Shown here piece after piece: positions 42,171-51,892 of a DNA stretch of 64,000 bases. Position numbers and translations under genes: made by a program. The number at the start of each line of letters is the position of its first letter. The first letter of the stretch is position 1. The notes below the pieces were generated by a model. That model was not told the origin of the DNA. It saw nothing but the letters and a program-made list of their open reading frames with translations, and made no database searches. The stretch comes from JADFNB01 sp036397455 (GTDB lineage Bacteria; Gemmatimonadota; Gemmatimonadetes; Gemmatimonadales; GWC2-71-9). The stretch lies in the NCBI GenBank assembly GCA_036397455.1, contig DASWIX010000001.1, positions 102,475-166,474 of the forward strand. The letters are read 5' to 3'.

Positions 42171-43205
42171 GTGCCTCGCTCGATCGGTACGGTAGCTTAC
42201 CCCGCCGATCGGTGGCGTGCTACTATCCAGCGTGCACCTCAATACGAAGTTGCCGGCGATGGCGGAACTCAACAAGACTTTCTCTTCGTCGAGACCGCGC
42301 GCCTGACCCTCCCCGTCGTCGTCTGGCTCATCCTGTCGACCATCTGGGGCTCGACCTGGCTGTTCATCAAGATCGGGCTCGACGCCGGGCTGCCGCCGAT
42401 CACATTTGCCGGGATCCGGTTCGTCATCGCCTCGGTCCCGTTGATCCTGTGGATGATCGCGCGCCGTGTACGGCTTCCCCGACACCCGCGCGACTGGTGG
42501 CTCATGATCGGTACCGGGCTGGTGGTGTTCAGCCTCAACTACGGGCTCGTGTTCTGGGGTGAGGCGCACATCTCGTCGGGCCTCACGGCCATTCTGTATA
42601 CCACGCTGCCGCTGCATGGGATGGTATTCGCCCACTTCATGCTCCCGGCGGAACCGATGACCGCCCGCAAGGTGGGCGGCGCGGTGTTGGGGCTCGCCGG
42701 CGTGGCGCTGATCTTCTCCAACCAGATCGAGTTGCGCGGAGCGCCGGCGGTGTGGGGCAGTCTCGCCGTGGTCGTGGGGGCGCTCGTCACCGCGTACGGC
42801 AGCGTGATCGTGAAGAAGTACGGCGGCCACATCGAACCGATCACGATGTCGACCGTGCAGATGACCGTGGGCTTCGTCCCGATGCTCGCCATCGGGATCC
42901 CGCTCGAGGGCAACCCGCTGCACTACTCGTGGACGGCGGCAGGCGTGGTCGCCCTGTTCTATCTGGCGTTGCTCGGTTCGTCGGTGACGTTCGTGCTGCT
43001 CTACTGGTTGTATCAACGGATGGAAGTGACACGCACGATGCTGATCCCCCTGATGAGCACGCTGCTCGCGGTCGTGCTCGGGATGATCGTGCTGGGCGAG
43101 GCGTTGACCGTGCGAGTGGTGCTGGGCGGCGCGGGCATCCTGCTCGGCCTGGCGGTTGCCACGGGGCGACAGCCGCCACGCGGCCACACGGGAGTGCAAG
43201 CATGA
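42171..43205 (+). CDS. EamA-family transporter (DMT superfamily)
   Basis: A ten-helix transporter with two EamA repeats: LILSTIWGSTWLFIKIGL opens the first, and AVVVGALVTAYGSVIVKKYG the second. EamA members export amino acids, nucleosides or other metabolites. The start is unclear. GTG 42171 gives 344 residues but leaves almost no space before the divergent gene; family comparison suggests the protein begins near 42300, where only CTG 42303 is in frame. The stop overlaps the beta-propeller lipoprotein's ATG. Confidence 0.8.
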   Translation: MPRSIGTVAYPADRWRATIQRAPQYEVAGDGGTQQDFLFVETARLTLPVVVWLILSTIWGSTWLFIKIGLDAGLPPITFAGIRFVIASVPLILWMIARRVRLPRHPRDWWLMIGTGLVVFSLNYGLVFWGEAHISSGLTAILYTTLPLHGMVFAHFMLPAEPMTARKVGGAVLGLAGVALIFSNQIELRGAPAVWGSLAVVVGALVTAYGSVIVKKYGGHIEPITMSTVQMTVGFVPMLAIGIPLEGNPLHYSWTAAGVVALFYLALLGSSVTFVLLYWLYQRMEVTRTMLIPLMSTLLAVVLGMIVLGEALTVRVVLGGAGILLGLAVATGRQPPRGHTGVQA

Positions 43206-44428
43206 CGGCGGGCCAAGACACCTTGCTTGTGGCCGTGGCGATCGTGCTCGGATGTTCGCCAACCGATCGGGAGGCATCTCCCGACCTGGTGGATTCGCTC
43301 GGGATCACCGTGATCGAGTATCCCACGAGTTTTGCGGAGACGCCGGGCGCCAGCTGGTCCACGGATCCGGAACCGCTGTTTTCCCTCGGTGAGTCCACAC
43401 CCGAACTGCACCGCGTGAGCACGGCGCTCTTCCAGGCGGACGGGGGAGTCGTCGTCGCGAATGGCGGTGCATACGAACTGCTGTTCTTCGATCCAACCGG
43501 GCAAATGCGCGCGCGTGTCGGGAGAGAAGGCGGCGGGCCGGGCGAGTTCCACCAGCTCACCTCGCTGTCCGTCGGGCCCGCGGATTCGTTGTTCGCGTAC
43601 GACGCGCGAGAGAACCGTATTTCCGTGTTCGACCGGAATGGCGTGTTCGCGCGCGCCCTGACCCTGCCGGGGCGGGACACGCTGGGGCCCGCCGATCAGC
43701 TCGACGTGATGATCACCGGCCAGATCATCGGAGCGTTCCACCGGCGGACCAGCGGAGTCGGCTTGGTGCGTGATTCGCTGGTGGTGATGATGTTCACGCC
43801 GTCCGGAGAACCGGCAACTCACCTCGGCGTGTTCCCCCACATGCATACCGATTGGGGGCCCCATCCGATTCCCGGTGGACAGGGCTCCGCGACCTTCCCG
43901 CTTCCGGTGCCCTTCTCGAGCCTCGCGGCGGTGGGCGTGGGGGACGGGTCAATCCACGTGGGGCTGCCGGATCGCTACGCGGTAATGCGTTTGACCCGGG
44001 ACGGTCCCCAGCGCGTCACGCGACAGCGCGATCCGCTCGGGCCCGTGACGGAAGCCCACCGCGACCGCCTGTTCGCCGCCCTTGCAGCGGGTCGCCTGAA
44101 CACGCCGGAGTTGGACGTCCTCCGCGGCCTGAAGGGCGCAACGACACTACCGGGATTCGGACGCGACCCGTTGACCGCACGCCTTGGTGAGCGGACACTG
44201 CTGGTCACGGACCTGGACGGCGTGTGGCTCCAACCCTTTCAGCTGCCCTCTGACTCGATCGATGCGCCCTGGCCACGCTTCAGCGCCGACGGCCTGTACG
44301 AAGGCGTTGTCATGGTCCCGCCCGGCTTCCGTCCAACGGCGGTTCGAGGAGAGATCGTACTCGGCGTGTATCAGGACAGTAGGGACGTCGAATTCGTTCG
44401 TGCGTATCGCGTGGTCCGGCGGCACTGA
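43202..44428 (+). CDS. 6-bladed beta-propeller lipoprotein
   Basis: A 408-residue protein. The lipobox VLGC (Cys18) predicts a lipoprotein. The blades show VGREGGGPGEFHQL and SLFAYDARENRISVFDRNG, the same signature as the propellers at 34523 and 61596. It is coupled to the EamA gene by an ATGA overlap. The role is unknown; the coupling hints that it handles the same solute as the transporter. Confidence 0.78.
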   Translation: MTAGQDTLLVAVAIVLGCSPTDREASPDLVDSLGITVIEYPTSFAETPGASWSTDPEPLFSLGESTPELHRVSTALFQADGGVVVANGGAYELLFFDPTGQMRARVGREGGGPGEFHQLTSLSVGPADSLFAYDARENRISVFDRNGVFARALTLPGRDTLGPADQLDVMITGQIIGAFHRRTSGVGLVRDSLVVMMFTPSGEPATHLGVFPHMHTDWGPHPIPGGQGSATFPLPVPFSSLAAVGVGDGSIHVGLPDRYAVMRLTRDGPQRVTRQRDPLGPVTEAHRDRLFAALAAGRLNTPELDVLRGLKGATTLPGFGRDPLTARLGERTLLVTDLDGVWLQPFQLPSDSIDAPWPRFSADGLYEGVVMVPPGFRPTAVRGEIVLGVYQDSRDVEFVRAYRVVRRH

Positions 44429-44697
44429 GCCGAGAAACACCTGAGGTGCAACCCGAGGGCGGGCGGCAGCGCCGATCGATTGTAGCCATTGCCGTGACCG
44501 CGCGGGCGGACGGCATTCCTTCCCACGTTATGTGTGATCCGCCTACGCCGTGGAGGAACGGCAGCATCGACGGCACCCGAAAACGCAAGGCATCGCCGCG
44601 ATCAAAGCGCCTGTCGAAACGCCTTTACGACCCGTGGGCTTGGCATGCACGGTCAGACACCAGCCGGCGGAGGAGTGCTGCCGCGGACGCCCATTGC
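44429..44697. other. intergenic, no gene recognised
   Basis: 269 bases between the propeller lipoprotein and the first Uma2 repeat unit. Short frames are open on both strands but have no recognisable content. No tRNA or terminator hairpin was noticed. Confidence 0.4.
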
Positions 44698-45413
44698 GAC
44701 GGAATGCGCCGAACGGCGCAAGCGTGATGGCGACCGGCCTGCCCACGTGTCACCATGCTGAGTGGTGGCCCCTTGCATCCCTCTTGCCGCCGAGCCGACC
44801 TTATGGGCATGGCCGCCGTCACGTACTACTCCGCCGAGATGGTGCGCGCGCTTCCCCACGACGGGAACCGCTACGAGACGGTGCATGGGGAGTTGCTCGT
44901 GACTCCGGCATCGCGGGCGGGGCACCAGGAAATCGTGGGTCGCATCTATGTCGGCTTGAGGGCCTACACCGAACGGATCGGCGTTGGGCATGTCTTTATG
45001 TCTCCCGCCGACATTTCCTGGACCGAGGACACACTGGTCCAACCGGATGTGTTCGTCGTCCCCCTCGCCGAAGCGCGCCCTCTGGATTGGAGCGGCATGC
45101 GGACGCTGCTGCTCGCGATCGAAGTCCTGAGTCCTTCCACCGCCCGATCCGATCGGTTCGCCAAGCGGCGACTCTATCAGGAGGTCGGCGTGCCGTGCTA
45201 CTGGATCGTCGATCCGGACGCCCGGTGCGTCGAGGTGTGGACGCCGCAGTTGACATTCCCCGTCGTGGAGCGCGCGGCGGTCAGCTGGCAGCCGGCCGGA
45301 GCGGGAGAGCGGTTCGAGTTGCAGCTCGCAGCGCTGTTCCGGCCCCTCTAGCAGCCTTGACGGTCGCGGCCATTACCCACACGCTTTTCGCGCGCCCACC
45401 TGGAGTGTAGGCG
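44698..45413. repeat. direct repeat with Uma2 gene, unit 1
   Basis: About 715 bases repeated at 45651-46364. The similarity starts before the gene (GACGGAATGCGCC), includes an almost identical 45-base leader ahead of the ATG, and runs about 60 bases past the stop (CATTACCCACACGC). The genes' central regions have diverged, while the leader, the first 45 codons and the last 60 codons are nearly identical. Confidence 0.8.
44803..45351 (+). CDS. Uma2-family endonuclease-like protein, copy 1
   Basis: A 182-residue Uma2 (DUF820) protein of the PD-(D/E)XK superfamily. Expected catalytic residues are in TLVQPDVFVV (Asp), LLAIEVLSPST (Glu) and SDRFAKRRLYQEVGVPCYW (Lys region). Uma2 genes are very common in cyanobacteria and some soil phyla, without an agreed role. 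ATG 44803 lies in the shared leader. The middle (residues 50-80) differs from copy 2, suggesting they are diverging or recombining. Confidence 0.82.
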   Translation: MGMAAVTYYSAEMVRALPHDGNRYETVHGELLVTPASRAGHQEIVGRIYVGLRAYTERIGVGHVFMSPADISWTEDTLVQPDVFVVPLAEARPLDWSGMRTLLLAIEVLSPSTARSDRFAKRRLYQEVGVPCYWIVDPDARCVEVWTPQLTFPVVERAAVSWQPAGAGERFELQLAALFRPL

Positions 45414-45650
45414 TCCCGCCATGCCCTGACCATGTAGGAGCGGATGTCGCGCTTTCGTCTGGTTGTTGCTGGAGCCAGAGTCAGATTCAACGTTTCGTGC
45501 AAACGCAGGTTCCAGAACGGTCACGGGCAAGGTCACCGCGACATCGCTCGACATACAGCATACCATGACGAACTGCGTTTCTCCTCTGCCGGGACGGAAC
45601 GCCGGCCGGTTCGTGTTGAACGGCGCCGTGCAGATCACCGATAGGCGCGC
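45414..45650. other. spacer between Uma2 units with possible degraded coding
   Basis: 237 bases. One plus-strand frame reads SRTVTGKVTATSLDIQHTMT, which has the look of a secreted beta-protein, but it lacks a start in context and any conserved partner. I see no RNA gene or terminator. Confidence 0.3.
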
Positions 45651-46364
45651 GACGGAATGCGCCGCCGCGCGCCATCGTGATGGCGCCTGGCGGGCCGGGC
45701 CTCCCCAAGATGGCGCGTGGCCCCTTGCATCCCTCTTGCCGCCGAGCCGACCTTATGGGCATGGCCGCCGTCACGTACTACTCCGCCGAGATGGTGCGCG
45801 CGCTCCCCCAGGACGGGAACCGCTACGAAACGGTGCACGGGGAATTGTTGGTGACGCCGGCACCCAGGCTCGCCCATCAACTCATCGTCACGCGACTCGT
45901 GGTTGCGCTCGACGCATATGTCGGCGCCCATACCGCCGGCCAGGTCCTCCTGTCCCCCGCCGACATTTCCTGGACCGATGACACCCTCGTCCAGCCGGAC
46001 GTCTTCGTCGTGCCGCTCGCGGAGGCCCGTACGATGGACTGGACCGAGATGAAGACGCTGCTGCTGGCCGTCGAGGTGTTGAGCCCGTCCACCGCGCGAT
46101 ACGATCGCTTCACCAAGCGGCGACTGTATCAGGAGGTCGGCGTGCCGTGCTACTGGATCGTCGATCCGGACGCGCGGTGCGTCGAGGTGTGGACGCCGCA
46201 ACTGACATTCCCCGTCGTGGAGCGCGCGGCGGTCAGCTGGCAGCCGGCCGGAGCGGGAGAGCGGCTCGAGTTGCAGCTCGCAGCGCTGTTCCGGCCACTC
46301 TAGCAGCCTTGACGGTCCCGGCCATTACCCACACGCTTTTCGCGCGCCCACCTGGAGCAGGAGC
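45651..46364. repeat. direct repeat with Uma2 gene, unit 2
   Basis: Second unit, offset by about 952 bases from the first. Its right edge, GGAGCAGGAGCGGATGTCGC, recalls the sequence after unit 1 (TAGGAGCGGATGTCGC at 45436), so the duplicated block may have originally included a little more. Confidence 0.78.
45755..46303 (+). CDS. Uma2-family endonuclease-like protein, copy 2
   Basis: A 182-residue paralogue of 44803-45351 with the same catalytic pattern: TLVQPDVFVV, LLAVEVLSPST and KRRLYQEVG. Residues 45-90 differ (LIVTRLVVALDAYVGAH), whereas the leader and the C-terminal third are almost identical. It directly precedes the broken restriction locus. Confidence 0.82.
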   Translation: MGMAAVTYYSAEMVRALPQDGNRYETVHGELLVTPAPRLAHQLIVTRLVVALDAYVGAHTAGQVLLSPADISWTDDTLVQPDVFVVPLAEARTMDWTEMKTLLLAVEVLSPSTARYDRFTKRRLYQEVGVPCYWIVDPDARCVEVWTPQLTFPVVERAAVSWQPAGAGERLELQLAALFRPL

Positions 46365-46382
46365 GGATGTCGCGTCGGCGAG

Positions 46383-46716
46383 GTGAAGATTGCCCAGACT
46401 GAGATCTGCACGAATCAGGGCTTCAAGTCGCTCGTCTGCAAGGAGGGCGTGTCGAACGAAGTTTCTCTACTTGCTGCTAACCCTGAAGCCGCAGATGCTG
46501 GAACGTGCCGTCGGCTCCACGTTCCTCGAGATTGGTAAGCGCGACATCTCGTCAATCTCCACGAGCTTTCCTGACGAGGACGAACAAACCGCCATCGCCG
46601 CCGTCCTCTCCGACATGAACGCCAAGATCGCCGCACTGGAGCGCCGCCGCGACAAGACCCGCGCCATCAAGCAGGGCATGATGCAGCAGCTCCTCACCGG
46701 CCGGCTGCGGCTGGTG
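46383..46716 (+). pseudogene. hsdS: type I restriction specificity subunit, 3' fragment
   Basis: The last part of an HsdS protein in two frames. Frame 1 gives VKIAQTEICTNQGFKSLV; after a one-base shift near 46462, frame 2 gives FLYLLLTLKPQMLERAVG, DISSISTSFPDEDEQTAIAA and the conserved coiled coil ending KQGMMQQLLTGRLRLV. The first target-recognition domain and most of the second are missing, so the subunit cannot specify DNA. No hsdM is present. Confidence 0.8.
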
Positions 46717-46807
46717 TCACGCGAAGCCGCGAAGAACGCGAAGGAAAAACATGAAGTCGTTCTTCTTACCTGGCTTCGCGTGAGCTCGAACAACCGGAGG
46801 GGCCCTC

Positions 46808-47242
46808 ATGAATGTTGAGGAGGTCTCTGCTGTGGTTGTGGATGGGGCGTTTCACCTCCACAAAGACCTGGGGCCGGGTCTTCTGGAATCGGTCTACGAA
46901 GCAGTTCTGGCGCGGACGCTCGAGGACGGCGGCATGCGCGTCGAGCGACAGAAAGTCGTGGCGTTCGACTTTCGTGGAATGCATTTCGACGAAGGTCTAC
47001 GGGTGGATCTGCTCGTCAACGGTTGTCTGGTCGTCGAATTGAAGTCTGTCGAGACTTTGGCGCGCGTGCATTCCAAGCAACTTCTCACCTACTTGCGACT
47101 GCTCAATCTCCCACTTGGCCTGCTGATCAACTTCGGAGCGGCGACTTTCAAGGAAGGTATCAAACGCGTCGTGAACAACCACCAGGATTTCGCGTCTTCG
47201 CGCCTTCGCGTGAACCACATGCAAGGGGGCGCCGATGTCTAA
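46808..47242 (+). CDS. GxxExxY protein
   Basis: A 144-residue GxxExxY protein. GLLESVYEAVL (about 24-34) holds the naming motif, and DLLVNGCLVVELKS carries the Asp and ELK of a PD-(D/E)XK-like core. The C-terminal FASSRLRVNH is the variable tail seen in this family. Genes of this type are often inserted in or beside restriction loci and other operons in metagenomes. AGGGG precedes ATG 46808. It lies between the hsdS and hsdR remnants, together with the Fic gene. Confidence 0.85.
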   Translation: MNVEEVSAVVVDGAFHLHKDLGPGLLESVYEAVLARTLEDGGMRVERQKVVAFDFRGMHFDEGLRVDLLVNGCLVVELKSVETLARVHSKQLLTYLRLLNLPLGLLINFGAATFKEGIKRVVNNHQDFASSRLRVNHMQGGADV

Positions 47243-47436
47243 GACGCCCCGCGCGGAGATCCGAAACCTAAAGGCTGTCGTCCCCCGCGACGTTCACACG
47301 TCAAGAGGCATGCTCGGCGCCTCCTTGGCCAACAGGAGATCCTGACCCCGCGGCGCCCTGGTCACCCTGCCTTTCGGATGGCGCCGAACCTTGCCCATGA
47401 TAAAGCCAGCCTTTACTATGGAGCCATGAACTGCGC

Positions 47437-48636
47437 ATGCGAAAGGCAAGCCGTCACGTGAACCGGGCCGATCCTGCCCCCCGCGCCGGCCGCTATGTCC
47501 GGCAAGCGGGCGGGTACCAGGCGTTCATATCGGCACCGCTGCCGCCGGACCCGCCAATTCGACTTGCTGGCGAGCTTCAGACCCTGCTCTCCCGGGCCGA
47601 CCGCGCGCTCGGAAGGCTGGACGGTTCGATCCAGACCCTGCCGCATCCCGACCTCTTCGTCGCCATGTACGTGCGCAAGGAGGCCGTGCTTTCGAGCCAG
47701 ATCGAGGGTACGCAAAGCTCGCTCCAGGATGTGCTGGCAGCGGAGGCCCGCGTCTTGTCGGCGGATCGGCCCGACGATGTCGGCGAGGTGTTCAACTACG
47801 TCGGCGCCATGAACCACGGGCTGGCGCGGCTCGAGACCTTGCCGGTATCGGTACGTCTGATCCGCGAGATCCACCAGCGGCTGCTGACCGGCGTTCGTGG
47901 GCAACACCGGTCGCCCGGTGAGCTGCGCACCAGCCAGAACTGGATCGGCCCCGGCGGCTGCACCCTGGCCGAGGCGACCTTCGTGCCTCCGCCACCGCAC
48001 GAGGTGCCCCGCCTGCTGGGTGAGCTCGAGGGTTTCCTGCACGACGAGTCCCCGTTGCCGCTGTTGATCCGGATCGGCCTGGCCCACGCCCAGTTCGAGA
48101 CCATCCACCCCTTCCTCGACGGCAACGGCCGCATCGGGCGGCTGCTGATCACGTTCCTGCTGTGCGAGAAGCAGGTCCTGCTGAAGCCGGTGCTGTATCT
48201 GTCGCACTTCTTCAAGCGCCACCGCCAGCGGTACTACGATCACCTGCAGGCGGTCCGGGACCGGGGCGCCTGGGAGCAGTGGCTGGTCTTCTTCCTGAAC
48301 GGCGTGGTCGAGGTCAGCCAGCAGGCCACCGAGACGGCCCGGAGAATTCTCTCGTTGCGCGAGCGTCACCGGCAGCTCATCACCGACGAGTTCGGTCGTG
48401 CCGCCGGCAACGGCCACCGCGTGCTCGAACATCTGTACCAGCATCCGATCTTAGCCGTGACCGAAGTCCGAGACCTGATCGAGACCAGCTACCCCGCGGC
48501 CAACAATCTAGTCAGGCAGTTCGTGACGCACGGTGTGCTGCACGAGATGACCGGCCAGAAGCGAAACCGGCGGTTCGTCTATCGCGACTACGTCGACCTG
48601 TTCTACGACGCGCAAGAGGGGGCGACCTCACCCTGA
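47437..48636 (+). CDS. Fic-family AMPylase-like protein
   Basis: A 399-residue Fic protein. The catalytic motif HPFLDGNGRIGR starts at H224. The inhibitory helix SSQIEG lies at 86-91 with E90, so this is a class II (N-terminal inhibition) Fic. The C-terminal 80 residues form a winged helix (VTEVRDLIETSYPAANNLV). It would transfer AMP to a protein Tyr, Ser or Thr when relieved of inhibition. The gene is intact although the surrounding restriction genes are broken. Confidence 0.88.
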   Translation: MRKASRHVNRADPAPRAGRYVRQAGGYQAFISAPLPPDPPIRLAGELQTLLSRADRALGRLDGSIQTLPHPDLFVAMYVRKEAVLSSQIEGTQSSLQDVLAAEARVLSADRPDDVGEVFNYVGAMNHGLARLETLPVSVRLIREIHQRLLTGVRGQHRSPGELRTSQNWIGPGGCTLAEATFVPPPPHEVPRLLGELEGFLHDESPLPLLIRIGLAHAQFETIHPFLDGNGRIGRLLITFLLCEKQVLLKPVLYLSHFFKRHRQRYYDHLQAVRDRGAWEQWLVFFLNGVVEVSQQATETARRILSLRERHRQLITDEFGRAAGNGHRVLEHLYQHPILAVTEVRDLIETSYPAANNLVRQFVTHGVLHEMTGQKRNRRFVYRDYVDLFYDAQEGATSP

Positions 48637-48644
48637 GCGCTCAC

Positions 48645-49249
48645 GTCGGTCGGCGCGAGATCCAGAACCAGCAGGGCGTGCTGGAGTTCTTAGGGGCGCG
48701 CTCGGCTACGTGTACCTGGGCCACTGGAAGGACCGCGAGGGCAACGCGAACGTCGAAGAGCCGCTGCTCACCGACTGGGTGAAGCGCCAGGGCCACAGCG
48801 ACAAGGTCATCGCCAAGGTGCTGTTCGAGCTGGGCGAGGCCGCGGCACTGGGCGGCAGCAAGACGCCCTACGATGCCAATCGCGAGGTCTACGGCTCGCT
48901 GCTTACGGCGTGAAGGTCCGGCCGGATGTCGGCGAGCAGACCGAGACGGTGTGGCTGGTCGACTGGCCCAAGCCCGACAACAACGACTTCGGCGTTGCCG
49001 AAGAGGTGACGGTACTCGGGGTCCACACCAAGCGGCCCGACGTGGTGCTTTACGTCAACGGTATCGCCGCGGGCGTGCTGGAGCTGAAGCCCTCCATCGT
49101 CTCCGTGACCGAGGGCATCCGCCAGAACCTCGACAGTCAGAAGAAGGACTTCCTCCGGTCCTTCTACACCACGGTGCAGCTCGTGATGGCCGGCAACGAA
49201 ACCGAGGGGCTGCGCCACGGCAACCCGGACGCGGTCACGTTGGCCGTCG
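48645..49249 (+). pseudogene. hsdR: type I restriction subunit R, N-terminal fragment with frameshifts
   Basis: Three consecutive frames spell the HsdR N-terminal nuclease domain: REIQNQQGVLEFLGAR, then (shift near 48692) YLGHWKDREGNANVEEPLLT to REVYGSLL, then (shift near 48900) YGVKVRPDVGEQTETVWLV to GNETEGLRHG. The PD-(D/E)XK residues are in RPDVVLYVNG and VLELK. The motor domains are absent, and the fragment ends at the hairpin array. Confidence 0.85.
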
Positions 49250-49261
49250 GGCATCGCCAGT

Positions 49262-49373
49262 CCCGCCCTGACGAGGGCGGGCTCGGCCGAGAACCGCGCG
49301 CTGAAGCGCGCCGCTCCGTCGGATGCACCCTTCAGGGTGCTGTGCTTGGCCGAGCCCGGGCTCTTAGCCCGGG
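49262..49373. repeat. hairpin array 1
   Basis: Four perfect hairpins in 112 bases: arms CCCGCCCT at 49262, GCGCGCT at 49296, GCACCCT at 49325 and CCCGGGCT at 49355, each followed by a 2-4 base loop and its exact complement. All stems close with a T-A pair. CTCGGCC-type spacers occur between them in both orientations. It replaces the lost 3' part of hsdR. Confidence 0.8.
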
Positions 49374-49415
49374 ACCAACCGCGAGCACCTCAGCCCGGAC
49401 GCGGCCCAGCGCAAT

Positions 49416-50039
49416 CTATTCCTCCCCATCCCGCCACAGCGTTTCCCCTTTGACGAACCAGGACCAGCCGAAGGCCCACAACGCCAACGACTCCAGCCAG
49501 AACACCGGCTTGATGGCGGCCACGGCACTGTGCTGGAAGAACCCGTGGTACAATCCGACCAACGCGATGCACGCGAGCATGATTGCGCCGCACATCCGGT
49601 AGATTCGGTTGCGCGATTGCTTCCGACCGGTCGGAGGAACCTTCTTGGCGGTCTTGGTGAACAGGGACAATGAGAAGTACGCCAAGACGAGGAAGAGCGC
49701 GGCCGCGGAAACGAAATGGAGGGCCCGGATCGTCTGATTGGCGCTGGTCGTGGGAGCAAGCGCCACGCCGAGCGCGCACACGCATGCCAGATCACCGGCG
49801 ACGTCGTCTTGGCGCTCGTAGCCGCGGTACGCGAACAGGAACCACCCGATCGTAAACAGGACGCCGACGAACACGTTCCGCATCCCGGTGCCGTAGTAGT
49901 CACTGATCGAGTCTTGGAGGTCAGTGAACAGACCGTAGCCGAGGCACGCGACGGGCAGCAGGACGCCTAGCGCACCGACGACCCGTCGCAACGTCCGATA
50001 GGAGACAAGGACCCGCTCGCCGTCACCGTTCTTCCGCAT
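49416..50039 (-). CDS. multi-pass membrane protein, unknown
   Basis: A 207-residue protein with about six hydrophobic helices. SISDYYGTGMRNVFVG and the YRGYERQDDVAGDLACVCALG loop look conserved, as in a group of unassigned bacterial membrane proteins. ATG 50039 was chosen because an AGGAG lies upstream and the preceding residues are non-conserved. No partner gene is obvious; it is divergent from the helicase gene. Confidence 0.65.
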   Translation of the reverse strand: MRKNGDGERVLVSYRTLRRVVGALGVLLPVACLGYGLFTDLQDSISDYYGTGMRNVFVGVLFTIGWFLFAYRGYERQDDVAGDLACVCALGVALAPTTSANQTIRALHFVSAAALFLVLAYFSLSLFTKTAKKVPPTGRKQSRNRIYRMCGAIMLACIALVGLYHGFFQHSAVAAIKPVFWLESLALWAFGWSWFVKGETLWRDGEE

Positions 50040-50299
50040 CGTCCTGTGTCTCCTCTGCCGTCGAGCCGCCCGCTTGCTGATCATGCCATGCTGGCCCATG
50101 GTTCGCCAGTTTCGTCCGCCCGCTTGTGCAAAACCGTGGTCGTACCTACACTTCTCCGCGTTGGGGGCTGGGCCGCTAAGCCCAGTTCCGCCCCCGCGCA
50201 CACGGCGGCTCCGCAGGACTCCATTCAACATAGTGCGCAGAAACCAGCACGACCGTCCGGCGGATGTGTCGGCGATCGTGCAACGACGACAGGACAATT

Positions 50300-51601
<1,302 letters not shown>

Positions 51602-51621
51602 CGCCCTAACGCGGCTCGTTC

Positions 51622-51805
51622 CACCCTTCAGGGCGGACTGCCTACGCCCATCTCGTCGGCCGGGTGTTTGGCGAGTCCGGCGGGCAGTCCCGGGCTGAGA
51701 GCCCGGGCTCGGCCAAGAGACGGGTCCTGAAGGACGCGAGCGGTATCGGCACGGCCATCGTGCTTCAGCACGCGGTGCTTGGCCGAGCCCGCCCTTCAGG
51801 GCGGG
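51622..51805. repeat. hairpin array 2
   Basis: Hairpins with arms CCCT at about 51624, CCCGGGCT at 51689 (loop GAG), GTCCT at 51724 (loop GA), CGTGCT at 51759 (loop TC) and CCCGCCCT at 51788 (loop TC). The spacers CTCGGCCAAG (51708) and CTTGGCCGAG (51778) are each other's complement. It fills the gap between two convergent genes, where it could end both transcripts. Confidence 0.8.
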
Positions 51806-51892
51806 ACTGCTCCGGTTCGCGCTGGTGGTCCGCGCTCACGGGTGATTGGCATACAACGGGTCTGTTGCTCGACCCGAGCAGGTGCCACGGCG

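Noticed and set aside
47235..47345. Short frame starting MSKTPRAEIRNLKAVV as an hsdR start
   Set aside because: It stops after about 36 codons and does not match the HsdR N-terminus, which is found at 48645.
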